A DNA stretch of 64,000 nt from CAIWTU01 sp963815135. GTDB lineage: Bacteria > Desulfobacterota > Desulfuromonadia > Geobacterales > Geobacteraceae. The translations under genes were made by a program, and so were the position numbers. Positions 34,915-44,300 of the stretch are shown here, one piece after another. The stretch spans positions 372,001 to 436,000 of the forward strand of contig CAWFFO010000006.1 in the NCBI GenBank assembly GCA_963815135.1, given 5' to 3'. The notes below the pieces were generated by a model, which was given only the letters and a program-made list of their open reading frames with translations, was not told the DNA's origin and ran no database searches. Positions within the stretch are counted from its first letter, which is position 1. Every line of letters starts with the position of its first letter.

Positions 34915-36377
34915 ATTATAAATTGAAAGAATTCGCAAAGGACTCGCTTTACTATGCTGTGGGCCAATGGATCGGCAAACTTGGCGGCCTGATTCTGGTG
35001 CCAATTCTGTCACGGATTTTTCTGCCCGGTGATTATGGAATCATAGATCTGCTTAATACTTCTTACATGTTTGCACTGATGGTCATCAGTCTCAATATCG
35101 ATTCCGGTGTGCAGAAGTTTTATTTCCTCAGAGAAGGGGAAGAAAGGAAAATCCTTCTCAGCTCGACGATGGCCTTCCGTTTTGTCTCATCCATCATGGT
35201 AGCTGCTCTTGTCGCGGCTTTCTCAGGACAGATATCGCGGCTCGCTTTCCCTGGCAGGTCTTACGCCGTGGAAATAAGCCTGCTGTGCGCAGTGCTGCCT
35301 TTCGAAGATTTGAATGCTCAACTCATGCTTCTTCTGCGGCTGAACAGAAAAGCGCTCAGTTTCTCCATTTATAATGTGAGTCAGGTAATCATACAACCTC
35401 TGCTGACTTATTTTCTAGTCGTCACTCTCGGACAAAACATGAAAGGCGTATTCATGGCAAGACTCGCAACCGTGTTAATCATCACTGCGCCCCTGTTGGT
35501 ACAACAAAGGAAACTCTTTACAAGAGAAATAAAACTTGGTGAAGCGGTCGGTATAATGAAATTTTCCCTGCCCGGTCTTGCCGCAATTGTCCAGGGTAAC
35601 GTAATGACTCTCATCCCCAGGTATATTCTTGCCTATTATTCAGGTCTTACGGCGGTGGGGCTTTACGGCATTGCGGACAAAATGTCGAATACTATCGAAA
35701 TGTTTAAAACCTCTTTCAATCGGGCCTGGAATCCGTTTGCTTTCGCGAATGCCGGACAGCCCGATGAAAAATTCCTGTACGAAAAGGTTTTCAGGTATTT
35801 TTCCTTTTTTCTGCTGCTGCTGGTCGCAACTCTTACCTTTTTTGCCCGGGAAATTCTCTGGTTACTGACTCCTCCCAAATATTATTCCGCAGCGACGCTG
35901 GTCGGAGGAATATGTGTCTATTATGCGATACGGGCGCTCACGCTAATCTTTTCGACTGGTTTGTATTCCTCTAACAAAGTTGCGCACACTTCGTTTCTTG
36001 CAATCGTTCAAATGACCGTGTTCCTTGTCGTCGCAGCGGTACTTGTTCCTCATTACGGCTCGACCGGGCTAGTCCTCTCGCTCGATGTGACCGCGGTAGT
36101 TTATTTTGTGTTTTACGGAATGACGGTTAAAAAATTTTTCCCGTTCAGTTTTTCATCGGGGCGACTGATCGCGGCATTTGCCCTTGTGCTATTCGGAGGG
36201 GGGTACGTTAATTATGCTTCGATGGCCATGGGCAATAACTCGAACATATACATGTTTTTTCAGAAATTAGCTCTTTTGTTCCTTTACGCGATTGTAAGTT
36301 ATTATATAATTTTGACAAGAGGCGAAAGAAATGAGATCGGTAAAAGGATAAAATCTTTGTTTGCGTTTCTGCTTTAA
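34911..36377 (+). CDS. Wzx-type polysaccharide flippase
   Basis: 488 residues, about 14 hydrophobic segments, MATE/Wzx-like: LYYAVGQWIGKLGGLILVPILSRIFLPGDYGIIDLLNTSYMFALMV at the start, FSLPGLAAIVQGNVMTLIPRYILAYYSGLTAVGLYGIADKMSNTI in the middle. It would flip the undecaprenyl-linked unit across the inner membrane. GTG 34911 overlaps the previous stop and has GGGAAAG upstream; ATG 34875 is the alternative. Confidence 0.9.
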   Translation: MNYKLKEFAKDSLYYAVGQWIGKLGGLILVPILSRIFLPGDYGIIDLLNTSYMFALMVISLNIDSGVQKFYFLREGEERKILLSSTMAFRFVSSIMVAALVAAFSGQISRLAFPGRSYAVEISLLCAVLPFEDLNAQLMLLLRLNRKALSFSIYNVSQVIIQPLLTYFLVVTLGQNMKGVFMARLATVLIITAPLLVQQRKLFTREIKLGEAVGIMKFSLPGLAAIVQGNVMTLIPRYILAYYSGLTAVGLYGIADKMSNTIEMFKTSFNRAWNPFAFANAGQPDEKFLYEKVFRYFSFFLLLLVATLTFFAREILWLLTPPKYYSAATLVGGICVYYAIRALTLIFSTGLYSSNKVAHTSFLAIVQMTVFLVVAAVLVPHYGSTGLVLSLDVTAVVYFVFYGMTVKKFFPFSFSSGRLIAAFALVLFGGGYVNYASMAMGNNSNIYMFFQKLALLFLYAIVSYYIILTRGERNEIGKRIKSLFAFLL

Positions 36378-36437
36378 AATTAGAAAGTCTCTTAATAAGA
36401 GTGAGAAAGAGCTTTGAATGCATAACCGGAGGCCAGG

Positions 36438-37895
36438 ATGGGAAAGCATATAACAACTATTATATACGCACTGATTGTGTCAGCAATGCTGACATCAATA
36501 TTGTATATTACTCAATATTCCGATGAACGATTCATGGTGAAGGGTGCGATATTTTCCGGTATAGTGTTGCTTTATATAGTAATTTTATTCTACCTGAAAA
36601 ATGATCAAATCTTATATCTGCTGGTATTTATGTCAATGATAAATATTCCAATAAGGCAACTTTATACTTCTTCAACAAATATTCTTATTGTTATTGCATT
36701 GTTTGTGCTTTTTGTGCGAAATACGTTCAAGGAACATACGGGAAAGTTATTCGAGAGAATCAAAAGTAATAAAATTACTTTGCCTCTTATTCTGGTCATA
36801 TGTTCTTATACTATTTCTCTCGTTCTCGCGAAAAAGGGACTTCCCGATCACTTTGAGATGTATCAAAGCATTATATTTGCTTCCATATTGGCCTGGATGA
36901 TAATCGGAACCATCCGGGAAAAGAGCCAGATCATTGCAATAAACTATGTCATGCTGGTGGTTTTGCTGATTAATCTCGCTTTTTCATTAATTTTCCTTGC
37001 TTATCCCGGGATAGATGATTTGAGAGCCCGTTTTCTCTCTTTGCAAGTGTTTGTCGATGAAGGTGCGACCAGGTTGCAGGGGTTTTCATTCCGTGGCGAA
37101 GCTTATGGCGAGTATCTCATGATATGCGCACTGTGGCTGTTTTGCATGCTGGTGCGGGGTCAACTGAGGAACAGGCGGATATATTTCTGGATTCTGACGA
37201 TCGTCACCATAAGTGCGCTGATAATGACCAGGCTGAGGGGGGCAAACGGTGTGTTTTTGCTTGGAGTCATGTTTGTTATCCTGACTGCCAACTCGGTTCC
37301 GTTCTGGAAAAGAACGGTGTCGCTTGCGGGCATATTGCTTGCTTTCACTGCCACGCTCTTTGTTTTGCAAACATATTCCAGCGAGCCTACACTTCTGGAC
37401 CGTTTTTATTTGTTTTCCGAAAGCGGCAATAATATCGGGTACATTCCAGCGACGAGATATTACACATGGGTTCCCAGTTTGCAGATAGCGGAGAATCATC
37501 ATTTTCTCGGGGCGGGGCCCTCGTTCATGCCCTATATCAATGAAACAAAGTGGGCGGACCTGGTCCACGGCCGCGCCGCCAGCGGAGAGGCGGCAACCTG
37601 GCCGCACAACATTACAATTCTCGTGTTATGCACCATAGGTTTCTACGGATTACTATGTTATGCGTTCCTGATTTACCGCGCTATTAAAGTCAGAAAGAAC
37701 TTTCCCATGTTAGATCCTTTCCTGCGCAATTGTTACGCAAGTTATCTTATATGCCTCATCACCTTCCTGATTGAGGGGCAAAAATATGACGGGGTACTCC
37801 GCCATCCAACTTCAAGTCTGTATTTAATCTTTATTCTCATAGCTCTCATTTTCACTTGTGAAAACATGGCTATCCAGGAACAGACGAATGAATGA
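36438..37895 (+). CDS. O-antigen ligase/polymerase-like (Wzy/WaaL) membrane protein
   Basis: 485 residues, about 11 TM segments. The long periplasmic loop after residue 300 (YIPATRYYTWVPSLQIAENHHFLGAGPSFMPYI...ATWPHNITILVLCTIGFYGLLCYAFLI) carries the H-x-G and WPHN-type motif of Wzy_C proteins. It would polymerise repeat units. It is clearly more AT-rich than its neighbours, as is common for wzy genes exchanged by transfer. GGAGG lies upstream of the ATG. Confidence 0.88.
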   Translation: MGKHITTIIYALIVSAMLTSILYITQYSDERFMVKGAIFSGIVLLYIVILFYLKNDQILYLLVFMSMINIPIRQLYTSSTNILIVIALFVLFVRNTFKEHTGKLFERIKSNKITLPLILVICSYTISLVLAKKGLPDHFEMYQSIIFASILAWMIIGTIREKSQIIAINYVMLVVLLINLAFSLIFLAYPGIDDLRARFLSLQVFVDEGATRLQGFSFRGEAYGEYLMICALWLFCMLVRGQLRNRRIYFWILTIVTISALIMTRLRGANGVFLLGVMFVILTANSVPFWKRTVSLAGILLAFTATLFVLQTYSSEPTLLDRFYLFSESGNNIGYIPATRYYTWVPSLQIAENHHFLGAGPSFMPYINETKWADLVHGRAASGEAATWPHNITILVLCTIGFYGLLCYAFLIYRAIKVRKNFPMLDPFLRNCYASYLICLITFLIEGQKYDGVLRHPTSSLYLIFILIALIFTCENMAIQEQTNE

Positions 37896-39045
37896 GAAAA
37901 GAATGAAAATACTTTTTATTAGCCAAGAGAGAAGATATGAACGAATTGTGAATGAACTCAGGATAAGCCACGAAGTGGACTATATATTCAAAAGCAGCGA
38001 ATTGCGTTTTGAAAAGGGTGACTATCACCTGCCGAGGTTGTTCGGGTATAATCGCGGATTCATATTGCTTGCTTATCTGTTTACAACTTTCCGTCTATTG
38101 ACAAAAAGCTACGATGTATGTCTGACGGACTATAAAAGCGTTTATTTTACCACTGTTTTTCCGGTTTTCAGAAAAATGACCCGCTTGATGAAGACGAGGT
38201 TTATCTACGATATACGCACCATCCCGGTGGAATACCCCGAGCAGGACTCGGAGAAAGTTGAGAAGCAATTTTCCAGAAGACTCCGATTCGCCGACAGTTT
38301 TTATCAGGGGATAACCGTTATCACTGAGGAGATGAAGAACTACCTGCGGGAAAGATACCTCGATTTCAGCGTGCCTGTCGGCGTATGGGAAAGCGGCGTG
38401 GATATTACAAGGTTCAGTCCCACAAATAAGAATATTCGGCTTAAGGTAGAGCTTGGGTTCGAAGAGAGTGACTTTATCTGTTTTTATCACGGTTCAGTTT
38501 CAGGCAGGCGGGGTATCATCGAGCTTGTGCAGGCGTTTCGTCTTATCATGCCTGGTCAACATGGAATAAAGCTTTTCGTCCTTGGATCGGGAGAAGGCTG
38601 CGATAAAATCAATGAAATAATATCAAAGGCCGGATTGGATGGTACCGTGAGGCTCCACGATTGGGTAGCGTATTCCAGTGTTCCGGAATTTATTTCAATT
38701 GCTGATCTGTGCATAGTTCCTCTTCCCGATATCGACTGGTGGCGGGTCAGCAGTCCCTTCAAGCTGATGGAATACATAGCTTGCGGGAAAAACATCCTGT
38801 TGACTGACATGGCTGCGCATAAAAATGCAGTCGATGGAGCCGAAGAATATTTCTGGGTCAGTGAAGCCACGCCGGAATCCTTTGCAAGAGGGATAACAGA
38901 GGCTTATGCATGTTTTGAAAAAGATGCGGACGATTTTTGCCGAAAAGGTATCGCGGCGCGGGAAAAATTTATCGACTCCATAGGTTGGGAGCGCCGTTCG
39001 CATTCACTGCGGGAATACCTGTCGCGAATTACCGGCTCGGTATAA
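37888..39045 (+). CDS. Glycosyltransferase family 4-like
   Basis: 385 residues. GT-B fold: an N-terminal acceptor domain (RMKILFISQERRYERIVNELR), a donor domain with FYHGSVSGRRGIIELVQAF, GIKLFVLGSGEG, VRLHDWVAYSSVPEFISIADLCIVPLP, and SPFKLMEYIACGKNIL (E-x7-E-like region). It overlaps the polymerase gene by 8 bases. The sugar specificity cannot be read. Confidence 0.88.
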   Translation: MNEKRMKILFISQERRYERIVNELRISHEVDYIFKSSELRFEKGDYHLPRLFGYNRGFILLAYLFTTFRLLTKSYDVCLTDYKSVYFTTVFPVFRKMTRLMKTRFIYDIRTIPVEYPEQDSEKVEKQFSRRLRFADSFYQGITVITEEMKNYLRERYLDFSVPVGVWESGVDITRFSPTNKNIRLKVELGFEESDFICFYHGSVSGRRGIIELVQAFRLIMPGQHGIKLFVLGSGEGCDKINEIISKAGLDGTVRLHDWVAYSSVPEFISIADLCIVPLPDIDWWRVSSPFKLMEYIACGKNILLTDMAAHKNAVDGAEEYFWVSEATPESFARGITEAYACFEKDADDFCRKGIAAREKFIDSIGWERRSHSLREYLSRITGSV

Positions 39046-39068
39046 ACTTATGCTACGGTGAGTAATAT

Positions 39069-40277
39069 ATGAAAAAAATATTATATATAGCAGCTAGATT
39101 TCCTGCACTGTCGGCAACTTTCATTGATAGAGAAATACGTGCTTTGGCTGCCGCCGGATATCAGATAAGTGTTGTTTCAAGGTGGACGACCCTTGTCGGA
39201 GAAGTTTCGGAAGATACCCTGGATTATTACAGAAATACACTCTATCTGGACCAAGCAGGTACCGTCAGGCAAATCCTCGCCCAATTGCACGTTCTGTTCG
39301 CCAAACCGCTGGCTTGGTTCAAAAATTTGCGTCTCATATTTGATGAGAAAGAAATAAAAAATTCAAGAGACCGTTTTCGCCTGCTGAAGCATTTTATCGA
39401 GGCCGGCTACGTTTATACCCGGCTCAGAAATGAAGGCGTTTCTCATATTCATGCCCACTTTCTGAATGCACCGACATCAATAGCTCTTTTTTTGTCCCGT
39501 TATCTGGACATTCCGTACAGTTTCACCATGCACGGATCAAATATCCATCTGGATCCGCTCATGCTGAAAACCAAGCTCTTACTCTGCAAAAAAGCCGTGA
39601 CCATTTCACAATTCAACAGGAATTTTCTGATAGACAAGTATGGAGCAGATATCAAGGAAAAGATAAATGTCATACATTGCGGCATAGACCCTGAAATGTT
39701 CCGACCGGAGCCCAGAGTCTCGGCCGGGCCTCCCGTGATTCTGGCCGTGGGAAGACTTATTGAGATAAAGGGCTTTCGCTATCTGCTGGAAGCATGCCGG
39801 ATTTTGAAAGAAAGTGGCTTGAAATTTTCATGTCTGATTGCCGGCGATGGCGAAGATATGGAGATGTTGACTGAAAAATGCGTCGAACTGGGAATCGAGG
39901 ACGCTGTCAAGCTTCTTGGCAGCCAGTCTCATCAGAATGTTATGCATCTACTGCAGGATGCCTCGATCTTTGTCCTCCCATCCATTGTTACCGAAAAGGG
40001 GGGCAGAGAAGGAATACCAGTGGCGCTCATGGAGGCGATGGCCATGGAGCTGCCGGTGGTTTCCACTAAAACGGCAGGCATTCCGGAGCTCGTTGGGGAC
40101 GGAAAGGAAGGGCTGCTGGTCGAACATAGTAGCGCATCAGAACTCGCGTCAGCAATCGGGTTTCTGCTCAAAAACCCCGATGTGGGGGGAAATATGGGGA
40201 AAATGGGCCGGGAGAAGGTGAATAAAATATTCAATGTGGCCGATATTTCGGGGAAATTCCATCCGGTCTTCTATTGA
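39069..40277 (+). CDS. Glycosyltransferase family 4 (colanic-acid type)
   Basis: 402 residues. KILYIAARFPALSATFIDREIRALAAAGYQISVVS and HIHAHFLNAPTSIALFLSRYLDIPYSFTMHGSNIHLDP in the acceptor half; ILAVGRLIEIKGFRYLLEACRIL, SCLIAGDGEDME, VKLLGSQSHQNVMHLLQDASIFVLPSIVTEKGGREGIPVALMEAMAMELPVVSTKTAGIPELV in the donor half, with the EX7E motif. It is the last gene of the EPS locus on this strand. Confidence 0.92.
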   Translation: MKKILYIAARFPALSATFIDREIRALAAAGYQISVVSRWTTLVGEVSEDTLDYYRNTLYLDQAGTVRQILAQLHVLFAKPLAWFKNLRLIFDEKEIKNSRDRFRLLKHFIEAGYVYTRLRNEGVSHIHAHFLNAPTSIALFLSRYLDIPYSFTMHGSNIHLDPLMLKTKLLLCKKAVTISQFNRNFLIDKYGADIKEKINVIHCGIDPEMFRPEPRVSAGPPVILAVGRLIEIKGFRYLLEACRILKESGLKFSCLIAGDGEDMEMLTEKCVELGIEDAVKLLGSQSHQNVMHLLQDASIFVLPSIVTEKGGREGIPVALMEAMAMELPVVSTKTAGIPELVGDGKEGLLVEHSSASELASAIGFLLKNPDVGGNMGKMGREKVNKIFNVADISGKFHPVFY

Positions 40278-40733
40278 TAAGCAATTTTTTTGATGAATGG
40301 CCAGATTGGCCCGGGGAACGGATTCCTTTCCACAAGCATGCCATTCTCTGTTAAGTAACTTTACTTTGTGGTTATGCGGGGAGCGACTGATTAAGAAAAA
40401 GCTGACAAGATTCTCCAGGTAATCATCATTAAAAATCCAGGGGACAAAGAGGTACTCCTCCAGATTCCTGCTCACCTTCCTGTGCGGTTTTTAGGCTATA
40501 TTTCTCCACTTGCTTCTTTTTCCGCTCTGCCTGTTTGAAAGACAGTCCGATATATCATCACTCCGGAAGTCAATTCTCTGATAAAAGAAGATGGTTCCAT
40601 TAAAAAAGGGGAAATTGCTGATTTACTGAAGGCAAGTTGCAGGTGGGTCTGTTACCGTAACGTGGACCGGACGCTCCTAGTATTGAAGAGGAGCGTCCGG
40701 TGCCGTTTCCTGCTTTTATCGTTCAAATTAGCG
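40278..40733. other. Gap between EPS locus and secreted-protein operon, with strong inverted repeat
   Basis: 456 bases with no convincing gene. Positions 40666-40678 and 40689-40701 form a perfect 13-bp inverted repeat (ACCGGACGCTCCT half-site) with a 10-nt loop. It is placed to terminate both converging operons although no long T-run follows. A short frame near 40560-40660 reads protein-like (NSLIKEDGSIKKGEIADLL) but has no start and may be a relic. Confidence 0.6.
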
Positions 40734-42047
40734 TCATAATATGCGTAGGTTTGTGGGGGGGGCCAGGCTCTGGCTTTGGCTCTGGCTCGAACCCCCATAT
40801 TGATACGCACCCATATCCGGAGTAACTCCGGATGTGATGGAATTACCGTCGAAGTCTGCTGTCAGCGAGACGTTGATACCCTTGCTTATGCAAGGTGATT
40901 GGGAGGTCAGGTGAAAATTGCTCCCGGGGCTGATGAAGAGAGGATCTGCGGAAATCGAATTTGCCTCAAGACCCTGGTTGGCATTCCTGAAGGAATCCAG
41001 ACTGCTGTAGCTCGATCCGTTGTAATTGATGGTTCCGGTGCCGAGATCATTATTGGAGCTGCTCTTGATTGAACTTCCGGAATTTACAGCATAGGGTTTC
41101 GCGCCGGCGGCTGTTGACCAGAAAATATTGTTCTTTACCACTGCCAGGCTTGCATTATTCTCGATGTCAAGGCCCGCGTAAATGTAGTTATAGACAGTGT
41201 TGTTGTAAACAACGTTGCCGGTATGGTCAGCACCGCCTCCGACGAACATGAGTTTTCTGTCGCCGTTACTCACATTGTAGTATATCTGGTTATAATTCGA
41301 CGGACCCGCGGTATCTTCATACAACTCCATGAAACCCTGGTTGTTGCCCTCGGAATAATTATATCTGACGATGCAGTTTGACGATCCATTTAGATTGATG
41401 GCATATGCCGCATTATGAAGAAACTGGTTGTTTTGAATGAGCCAGTTCTGGTCCCATTTGCAATATATGGCGTGGTCCTTGGAGGTATCCGCACCGTTGT
41501 TGGCGAACGTACAATTCTGTATTGTCCAGTTTGTCGCGTTTGCGGTTGCGCTTTGCCCCGTATAAATGCCCATCCTTGCGGCTTTATCAATCAGGCAGTT
41601 CTGAATTATGCAATGATCGGTCTGGGTGGAATGTCCGATGTTATTCTTGCCTCCAGCAGTTATGTGCAGACCGTCAAGGGTTACGTAACTCTTGTTCATG
41701 GTTACGGTATATGTTACAGCGGCACCGGAAATAACCGGTTTTTCTCCGGTCCCGTAGGCACCAAAGGTTATCGGATTGCCTGAAGTCCCGCTTGAGGAAG
41801 GAATGAGCCCTTCATTCCATGTCCTGCCGCAGGCAAATAGTATTTGGTCCCCTGGCTGAAATTTGGTGGAATTGACCTTGGCTATGGTCTTCCAGGGAGA
41901 AGATGTGGATAAGCCGTTGTTGCCGTCGCTTCCTGAATTCGAGTCAACATAGTAGACAGCCGCCATGCAAGTTGATGAGAGCATCAGGATGCCTAAGGCC
42001 AAAACTGCCATAATGCTGAATTTTCTAAAATACATTTTTGTTTTCAT
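40734..42047 (-). CDS. Secreted right-handed parallel beta-helix protein
   Basis: 437 residues. Signal peptide FSIMAVLALGILMLSSTCMAA, then YYVDSNSGSDGNNGLSTSSPWKTIAKVN, the start typical of beta-helix/NosD-like proteins. Many Asn-rich coil repeats follow (HCIIQNCLIDKAARMGIYTG, NWTIQNCTFANNGA, NCIVRYNYSEGNNQG, NVVYNNTVYNYIYAGLDIENN). The end SQSQSQSLAPPTNLRIL resembles the first strand of a fibronectin III domain cut short. It is probably an extracellular polysaccharide-binding or -cleaving protein. It sits 66 bases behind the malectin gene and shares its riboswitch leader. Confidence 0.85.
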   Translation of the reverse strand: MKTKMYFRKFSIMAVLALGILMLSSTCMAAVYYVDSNSGSDGNNGLSTSSPWKTIAKVNSTKFQPGDQILFACGRTWNEGLIPSSSGTSGNPITFGAYGTGEKPVISGAAVTYTVTMNKSYVTLDGLHITAGGKNNIGHSTQTDHCIIQNCLIDKAARMGIYTGQSATANATNWTIQNCTFANNGADTSKDHAIYCKWDQNWLIQNNQFLHNAAYAINLNGSSNCIVRYNYSEGNNQGFMELYEDTAGPSNYNQIYYNVSNGDRKLMFVGGGADHTGNVVYNNTVYNYIYAGLDIENNASLAVVKNNIFWSTAAGAKPYAVNSGSSIKSSSNNDLGTGTINYNGSSYSSLDSFRNANQGLEANSISADPLFISPGSNFHLTSQSPCISKGINVSLTADFDGNSITSGVTPDMGAYQYGGSSQSQSQSLAPPTNLRIL

Positions 42048-42113
42048 TGGTACCTCGCAAATCGTTTGTTTTTTTGTCCGGGCGCGTATCGCGCATGGAA
42101 ATCAGCTGCCGGG

Positions 42114-44141
42114 TTATCTGGGGATAATGCTTATTGCGTTCACCTCTGCTTTACTGACCTTTCCTGAGAAACTTATATTTAATACGCCATTTGTCACTGT
42201 TACCGGGATATCGACGTTATATGCCGTGAGACTGCCGGCCTCGGCATATACGTCGAGATTATTCAGCACGGTAATCCCCTGAACCGTTACATCGAAAACA
42301 CGCTGTCCCTTCTTGTTGTACTGGTCTTCGGCAAAAAGCAGACTAAGGTAATAATTTCCATCCGGAAGAGGGATGTTGTATGAGAAATTATAGCCCGCGC
42401 GATATGTCTGGTAAAGCTCACCGTTGCTTGTCCCCGCTATCGAGTGTCTTGTATTGTATGATCCGCCCCCGTTATAATCCGTGTCGCTTTTGAATGTTAA
42501 GCTGTTACTGGCGGTATACGAGGGACCGGCGCAGTTGATTGCAAAGGTCGTAGTCCCGCTTGCCGCAGAGGTTGAGGACGACGTGCCTGTGCCCGAGGAT
42601 GACGTGCTTGCGGTAAACGTGGCTGAAATCGTATGGTTGGCGGTGACGTTGCTGAAGCTGTAGGAAGACACTGCTCCAACCGATGAGCCGTCAACCGTAA
42701 TATCCGAAATCTGGTAACCACTGGACGGAGTGATGGTATATGCCTGGCTTCCACCGGAATTGACGGATGCTGAGCCGGAGGGTGAGATACTGCCGCCGGT
42801 CCCGGCTGAGGCTGTAATGGTGAAAGTGCTGACCGGGTTTGCCTTGAAAGTGGCGGCGATCGTATGGTTGGCGGTGACGTTGCTGAAGCTGTAGGAAGAC
42901 ACTGCTCCAACCGAAGAGCCGTCAACAGTTACATTCGAAATTTGGTACCCGCTGGCCGGAGTGATGGAATATGCCTGGCTTCCACCGGAATTGACGGTTA
43001 CTGAGCCGGATGGTGAGATATTGCCGCCGGTCCCGGCTGATGCCGAAATAGAGTAAGTCGCTACTGATGCTATGGCGAAATTCAGCACCTGATGATTGCC
43101 GATATCGGCGAATACCCCCAGATTGTTGAGGCTGGATACTGAGTTCTGTTCGGTTCTGAATGCGTAACCGGATGCCAGATGAACTTCTGTCCCACCCGAC
43201 GGAGTCACGTAGACGTCGTAAGTTTTTTTGGGGACATTTACTGCTATGCGAACGTGGTAAGTGCTGCCGGCCGAGTACGGAATGACAACATCTGCGGCGT
43301 AAGAGCTCCCGTTTCGAGCATCAATGTTTCCTGAAGTATTAAACCTGACGATGGCCGCCCCGTCTGAGAAGGATTGTGCTGGAATGGACGACAGCACGGT
43401 CACAGCGTCAATATCATTGCTGTTGGGAATCATGTCGAAACTGGCCGTGAACACCCCGGTTTGCGAAGCAAAGGACTGGTTTTGCCATACACTCGAACTG
43501 GTGATCGATCCGGTGGATGATGTGCCCACGCCCGAGGATGAAGTGCTTGCGGTAAACGTGGCAGAAATCGTATGGTTGGCGGTGACATTGCTGAAGCTGT
43601 AGGAAGACACTGCTCCAACAGATGAGCCGTCAACCGTCACGTTCGAAACCTGGTACCCGCTGGCCGGAGTGATCGAATATGCCAGGCTTCCACCGGAAGT
43701 GACGGTTGCTGAGCCGGAGGGCGAGATATTGCCGCCGGTCCCGGCTGAGGCTGTAATGGTGAAGGTACTTTGTGCTATTGTTTTACTCACCTCGTTGGAA
43801 TAAATGCTTTGGTCCCCGGCCGAATCGTAGGTGGTTGCGACAAAATAATAGGTTTGCCCGTCAGTAAGGTTGCTTACGCTACAACTTGTGGTGTTGCCGG
43901 CGTCTACGCTCTTTGAATACGTGCCGGATGCAGTCCCGTAATAAACCTTGTAGCCTTTCACACCTGTACTGGTTGCCGCACTCCATGTCAATGTCGCCTG
44001 ACCCGCACCGGCATCAGGTGGGCAGACAACAGAAAATGCGGTTACAACGAAAAATAAGATAAAAAAAGTTCCAATTGCCCGTAATAGACCGTTTTTAGTA
44101 AATTTTGCGCGATTATACGCATATAGACTTACAAATTCCAT
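42114..44141 (-). CDS. Secreted FN3 / triple beta-repeat / malectin-domain protein
   Basis: 675 residues. A signal-anchor (FFILFFVVTAFSVVCPPDAGA) is followed by a fibronectin III domain (TLTWSAATSTGVKGYKVYYGTASG), a first GTGGNISPSGSATVTSGG repeat, a jelly-roll-like region (about 210-360), two more repeats of the same 70-residue unit, and a C-terminal malectin-like carbohydrate-binding domain (FAINCAGPSYTASNSLTFKSD...YQTYRAGYNFSYNIPLPDGNYYLSLLFAE). ATG 44141 is chosen because AAGGAGG lies 8 bases upstream; a longer frame to 44168 would put that site inside the gene. It probably binds cell-surface or matrix glycans. Controlled by the riboswitch leader upstream. Confidence 0.88.
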   Translation of the reverse strand: MEFVSLYAYNRAKFTKNGLLRAIGTFFILFFVVTAFSVVCPPDAGAGQATLTWSAATSTGVKGYKVYYGTASGTYSKSVDAGNTTSCSVSNLTDGQTYYFVATTYDSAGDQSIYSNEVSKTIAQSTFTITASAGTGGNISPSGSATVTSGGSLAYSITPASGYQVSNVTVDGSSVGAVSSYSFSNVTANHTISATFTASTSSSGVGTSSTGSITSSSVWQNQSFASQTGVFTASFDMIPNSNDIDAVTVLSSIPAQSFSDGAAIVRFNTSGNIDARNGSSYAADVVIPYSAGSTYHVRIAVNVPKKTYDVYVTPSGGTEVHLASGYAFRTEQNSVSSLNNLGVFADIGNHQVLNFAIASVATYSISASAGTGGNISPSGSVTVNSGGSQAYSITPASGYQISNVTVDGSSVGAVSSYSFSNVTANHTIAATFKANPVSTFTITASAGTGGSISPSGSASVNSGGSQAYTITPSSGYQISDITVDGSSVGAVSSYSFSNVTANHTISATFTASTSSSGTGTSSSTSAASGTTTFAINCAGPSYTASNSLTFKSDTDYNGGGSYNTRHSIAGTSNGELYQTYRAGYNFSYNIPLPDGNYYLSLLFAEDQYNKKGQRVFDVTVQGITVLNNLDVYAEAGSLTAYNVDIPVTVTNGVLNISFSGKVSKAEVNAISIIPR
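42615..43780 (-). repeat. Three near-identical in-gene repeat units
   Basis: DNA of the three 70-residue units (about 42620-42820, 42850-43050 and 43565-43765) is nearly identical. Each contains the same stretch beginning GTATGGTTGGCGGTGAC and ending GAGCCGTCAAC. The high DNA identity suggests recent duplication or gene conversion and allows repeat-number change by recombination. Confidence 0.85.
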
Positions 44142-44149
44142 TAAGAATT

Positions 44150-44192
44150 CCTCCTTGTTTTTGGCCAAGCGAAACAGACCTCACAAGGAGGT
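44150..44192 (-). promoter_or_regulatory. Anti-Shine-Dalgarno / Shine-Dalgarno pair of the malectin gene
   Basis: On the minus strand CCTCCTTGT (44191-44183) is exactly complementary to ACAAGGAGG (44158-44150), the ribosome site of the malectin gene: nine base pairs. AACAAG (44200-44195), next to the aptamer's 3' end, can instead pair with CTTGT of the anti-SD strand, and ACCTC/GAGGT can form a further local hairpin. This offers mutually exclusive folds and suggests translational control by the adjacent aptamer. Confidence 0.75.
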
Positions 44193-44201
44193 AACTTGTT
44201 T

Positions 44202-44300
44202 GCCAGGCAACCCTGCTACCATGTCCCGGATTCCCCGGGATTTAGACCAGTGGCTTTGCGCCCCATCCTTTCGAATGGTTTACCTTTGTCAGGCGTTTAT
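44202..44300 (-). ncRNA. GEMM-I riboswitch aptamer 3 (c-di-GMP class predicted)
   Basis: Minus-strand RNA shows the cyclic-di-GMP-I core: GGUAAACCAUUCGAAAGGAUGG (as two parts: GGUAAACC, then a GAAA-tetraloop stem), GGGCGCAAAGCC, a CCCGG/CCGGG P3 stem with receptor-like CUAAA and AUGG, and the 3' GGUAGCAGGGUUGCC. The base aligned with Vc2 G20 is G, which favours c-di-GMP. It lies 61 bases upstream of the malectin start, directly before the anti-SD element. Confidence 0.9.

Noticed and set aside
40540..40660. Protein-like fragment (NSLIKEDGSIKKGEIADLL)
   Set aside because: No start codon, under 60 residues, no confident homologue; may be a relic but cannot be supported.
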